Positions 16,957 through 18,034 of a stretch of 18,034 nucleotides of DNA are shown in pieces (the first letter of the stretch is position 1; each line of letters begins with the position of its first letter). A program made the translations under genes and the position numbers. Source of the stretch: Methylococcaceae bacterium NSP1-1. Its GTDB lineage: Bacteria; Pseudomonadota; Gammaproteobacteria; Methylococcales; Methylomonadaceae. Location of the stretch: assembly GCA_002256465.1 (NCBI GenBank), contig NQJG01000001.1:1-18034 (forward strand). The letters run 5' to 3'. Under the pieces are notes generated by a model that was given only the letters and a program-made list of their open reading frames with translations, was not told the DNA's origin and made no database searches.

Positions 16957-17507
16957 TTATCGTTAAACTTGGCGGTAGCCTGTCGCAGTCAGATACCCTT
17001 GTTAAATGTCTGAATAGGGTAGAGCAAAATTATCCGGATAGCGCGGTTGTTATTGTTCCGGGCGGTGGCGCGTTTGCCGATCAAGTCAGATTGGCTCAAC
17101 ATCACTGGCAGTTTGACGATAAGACCGCACACAGAATGGCCATTTTAGCCATGCAGCAGATGGCTTTGTTGTTTAACGGGATTAAGAGTAATTTTACTAT
17201 TGCAAATTCACTATTAGACATACAGAAACAGCTACACAAGCAAAAAATTGTTATCTGGTCGCCGGATATTGTAGAACTTGATAAGGCAGCTATTCAAGCA
17301 TCCTGGGATATAACATCAGACAGTCTGGCGGCATGGTTGGCCAAGGCGCTTTCAGCCAGGGAACTTGTTCTGGTTAAGTCTGCAATCATCGATGCGAGCC
17401 TTAACTTACAGCAACTCGCGAATCAAAATTTAGTTGATAAAGGCTTTTGTGATCTTGTAATGCAGGCAACTTTTAAAATACAGGTTATTAACCAACAAAA
17501 TTTCTAA
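16953..17507 (+). CDS. Amino acid kinase family protein, MfnE-like (methanopterin cofactor pathway)
   Basis: Cytoplasmic kinase of the aspartate/glutamate/uridylate kinase fold, 184 residues. Seen: N-terminal KLGGSL (5-10), PGGGAFADQVR (36-46), an AHRMAILAM block (59-67), WDITSDSLAAWLA (118-130) and LVLVKS (138-143). These fit the short archaeal/methylotroph subfamily that includes MfnE, which phosphorylates aminomethyl-furanmethanol phosphate in the furan branch of methanofuran synthesis; methylotrophic bacteria carry homologues alongside tetrahydromethanopterin genes. Its ATG overlaps the pabB stop by 4 bases, giving tight coupling. pabB would supply p-aminobenzoate for methanopterin and this kinase would act in the linked furan/pterin cofactor route; this functional pairing is inferred. 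The general fold is secure; exact substrate is not. Confidence 0.8.
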   Translation: MIIVKLGGSLSQSDTLVKCLNRVEQNYPDSAVVIVPGGGAFADQVRLAQHHWQFDDKTAHRMAILAMQQMALLFNGIKSNFTIANSLLDIQKQLHKQKIVIWSPDIVELDKAAIQASWDITSDSLAAWLAKALSARELVLVKSAIIDASLNLQQLANQNLVDKGFCDLVMQATFKIQVINQQNF

Positions 17508-17512
17508 AAGCG

Positions 17513-17849
17513 ATGAACGAGCAATTTCGCCAGCATATCGAATCTCAGCATTCGCAAGCGGCTTCAACAACACTGCCGCCCGGGATCTTCTCACAACAGC
17601 GCACCCTTCGCTTTTCGCCTAGCGCGTGAAACACGCAAAGTTCCAAAAGCAACCTACAAAATCCAAGGCTCCCGGGCGCATTTACTTCAAGACCCAGATT
17701 TTGCTTTGGCCTTTACTGATGCTAAAGCACGGTTGCGCGCCATGAATATCCGCGTAGTCGAAGAAAGTAATCCACTTCGCCAAGCGCTACTTGAAATGTA
17801 TGTGGCTGTTGCTCTGGCTGCGCCATACAATGACTTCGACAACCATTGA
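17513..17849 (+). pseudogene. Frameshifted short gene after the MfnE-like kinase gene
   Basis: An ATG at 17513, 5 bases after the kinase stop, opens a 38-codon frame (MNEQFRQHIESQHSQ...) that stops at 17627-17629. The +1 frame is open from 17517 to the TGA at 17847-17849 but has no start codon until an internal Met late in it. It reads like a real protein from about AFRLARETRKVPK onward, with TYKIQGSRAHLLQ, DPDFALAFTDAKARL and ALLEMYVAVALAAPYNDFDNH at its end. Joining the two frames by one inserted base, for example in the CCGCCCGGGA run near 17578-17587, would give a protein of about 111 residues coupled to the operon. The family is not recognised. A sequencing error, a true pseudogene, or an unusual start are all possible. 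Confidence 0.45.
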
Positions 17850-17862
17850 GGGAGCTAAATTA

Positions 17863-17919
17863 TTTCGTGCTTTTCGTGTTTTTCGTGGACAAGGATTCGT
17901 CTCTGACCTTGAACCTTGA
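17863..17919. repeat. Tandem microrepeats in the gap before the acylphosphatase gene
   Basis: Three 9-base units beginning TTTCGTG run from 17863 to 17889 (TTTCGTGCT, TTTCGTGTT, TTTCGTGGA). A little further, ACCTTGA is repeated at 17906-17912 and 17913-17919 and followed by ACCTG. The decamer ACCTTGAACC also occurs beside the malQ hairpin at 7196-7205. No coding role is seen; they probably belong to a dispersed intergenic repeat. Confidence 0.55.
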
Positions 17920-17924
17920 ACCTG

Positions 17925-18034
17925 TCATCTTATTTCAAAAGACGTAAACACCTCGTCCGGTTCCAGTTCAGTAATTTCAACTTGATCGACTCGTGCGGTG
18001 GCAGGACCCTTGTGGCACCATTTGATTAATTTCT
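17925..18034 (-). CDS. Acylphosphatase, C-terminal part only
   Basis: Small cytoplasmic enzyme that hydrolyses acyl phosphates. Only the last 35 residues are in the window; the start lies beyond the right edge. The visible part begins KLIKWCHKGPATARVDQVEI and ends SFEIR before TGA (17927-17925). The pattern W-x-x-x-G-P-x-x-A-R-V-D-x-V-E ... F-E-I-R is the standard C-terminal signature of acylphosphatases such as E. coli YccX. The catalytic Arg and Asn lie outside the window and cannot be checked. Oriented against the broken gene at 17513-17849, with the microrepeats between them. Confidence 0.75.
   Translation of the reverse strand, partial: KLIKWCHKGPATARVDQVEITELEPDEVFTSFEIR

Noticed and set aside
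1..18034. CRISPR arrays, tRNA or rRNA genes, prophage or insertion sequences
   Set aside because: No regularly spaced direct repeats, no tRNA cloverleaf or conserved rRNA sequence, and no transposase or integrase reading frame were seen.

Overview
The window reads as chromosomal DNA of a gammaproteobacterial methylotroph, most likely a methanotroph of the Methylococcales type. The base composition is moderately AT-rich. Three gene groups support this lifestyle: a glycogen cluster with a GH57 enzyme, a periplasmic MxaJ/XoxJ-type (quinoprotein-dehydrogenase-associated) binding protein, and a pabB gene overlapping an MfnE-like amino-acid-kinase gene, a pairing expected for tetrahydromethanopterin-type cofactor synthesis. 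No organism name can be proven from the sequence alone. No tRNA, rRNA, CRISPR array or intact insertion sequence was seen.

Region 1 (1-7140) is carbon storage. glgB (minus, 3' end outside the window) diverges from glgC (plus), which is followed by a GH57 glycosidase and malQ. GlgC makes ADP-glucose, GlgB branches the polymer, and the GH57 enzyme and MalQ trim, transfer or recycle alpha-glucan chains. GlgB carries an unusual Lys/Pro/Ala-rich N-terminal extension with an internal duplication. GlgC has Trp at the position of the E. coli activator-site lysine.

Region 2 (7214-13891, all minus) reads right to left as GTPase B, GTPase A, hppA and the MxaJ/XoxJ-like protein. The two large dynamin-like GTPases overlap by 20 bases and look like a paired membrane-remodelling system. 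hppA encodes a membrane pyrophosphatase with the K+-dependent signature; its true start is an ATG behind a strong ribosome binding site.

Region 3 (13998-15112) holds a small lipoprotein gene (plus) and a DUF2959-type coiled-coil gene (minus). They converge with 2 bases between their stop codons, inside a short hairpin. With the GTPase pair they form a block of envelope or membrane-associated genes of unknown function, the best candidate here for an undescribed system.

Region 4 (15580-18034) holds pabB and the MfnE-like kinase gene (4-base overlap), a short frameshifted reading frame directly after them, a block of tandem microrepeats, and on the minus strand the C-terminal end of an acylphosphatase gene. 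A 467-base gene-free stretch with several small palindromes separates regions 3 and 4.
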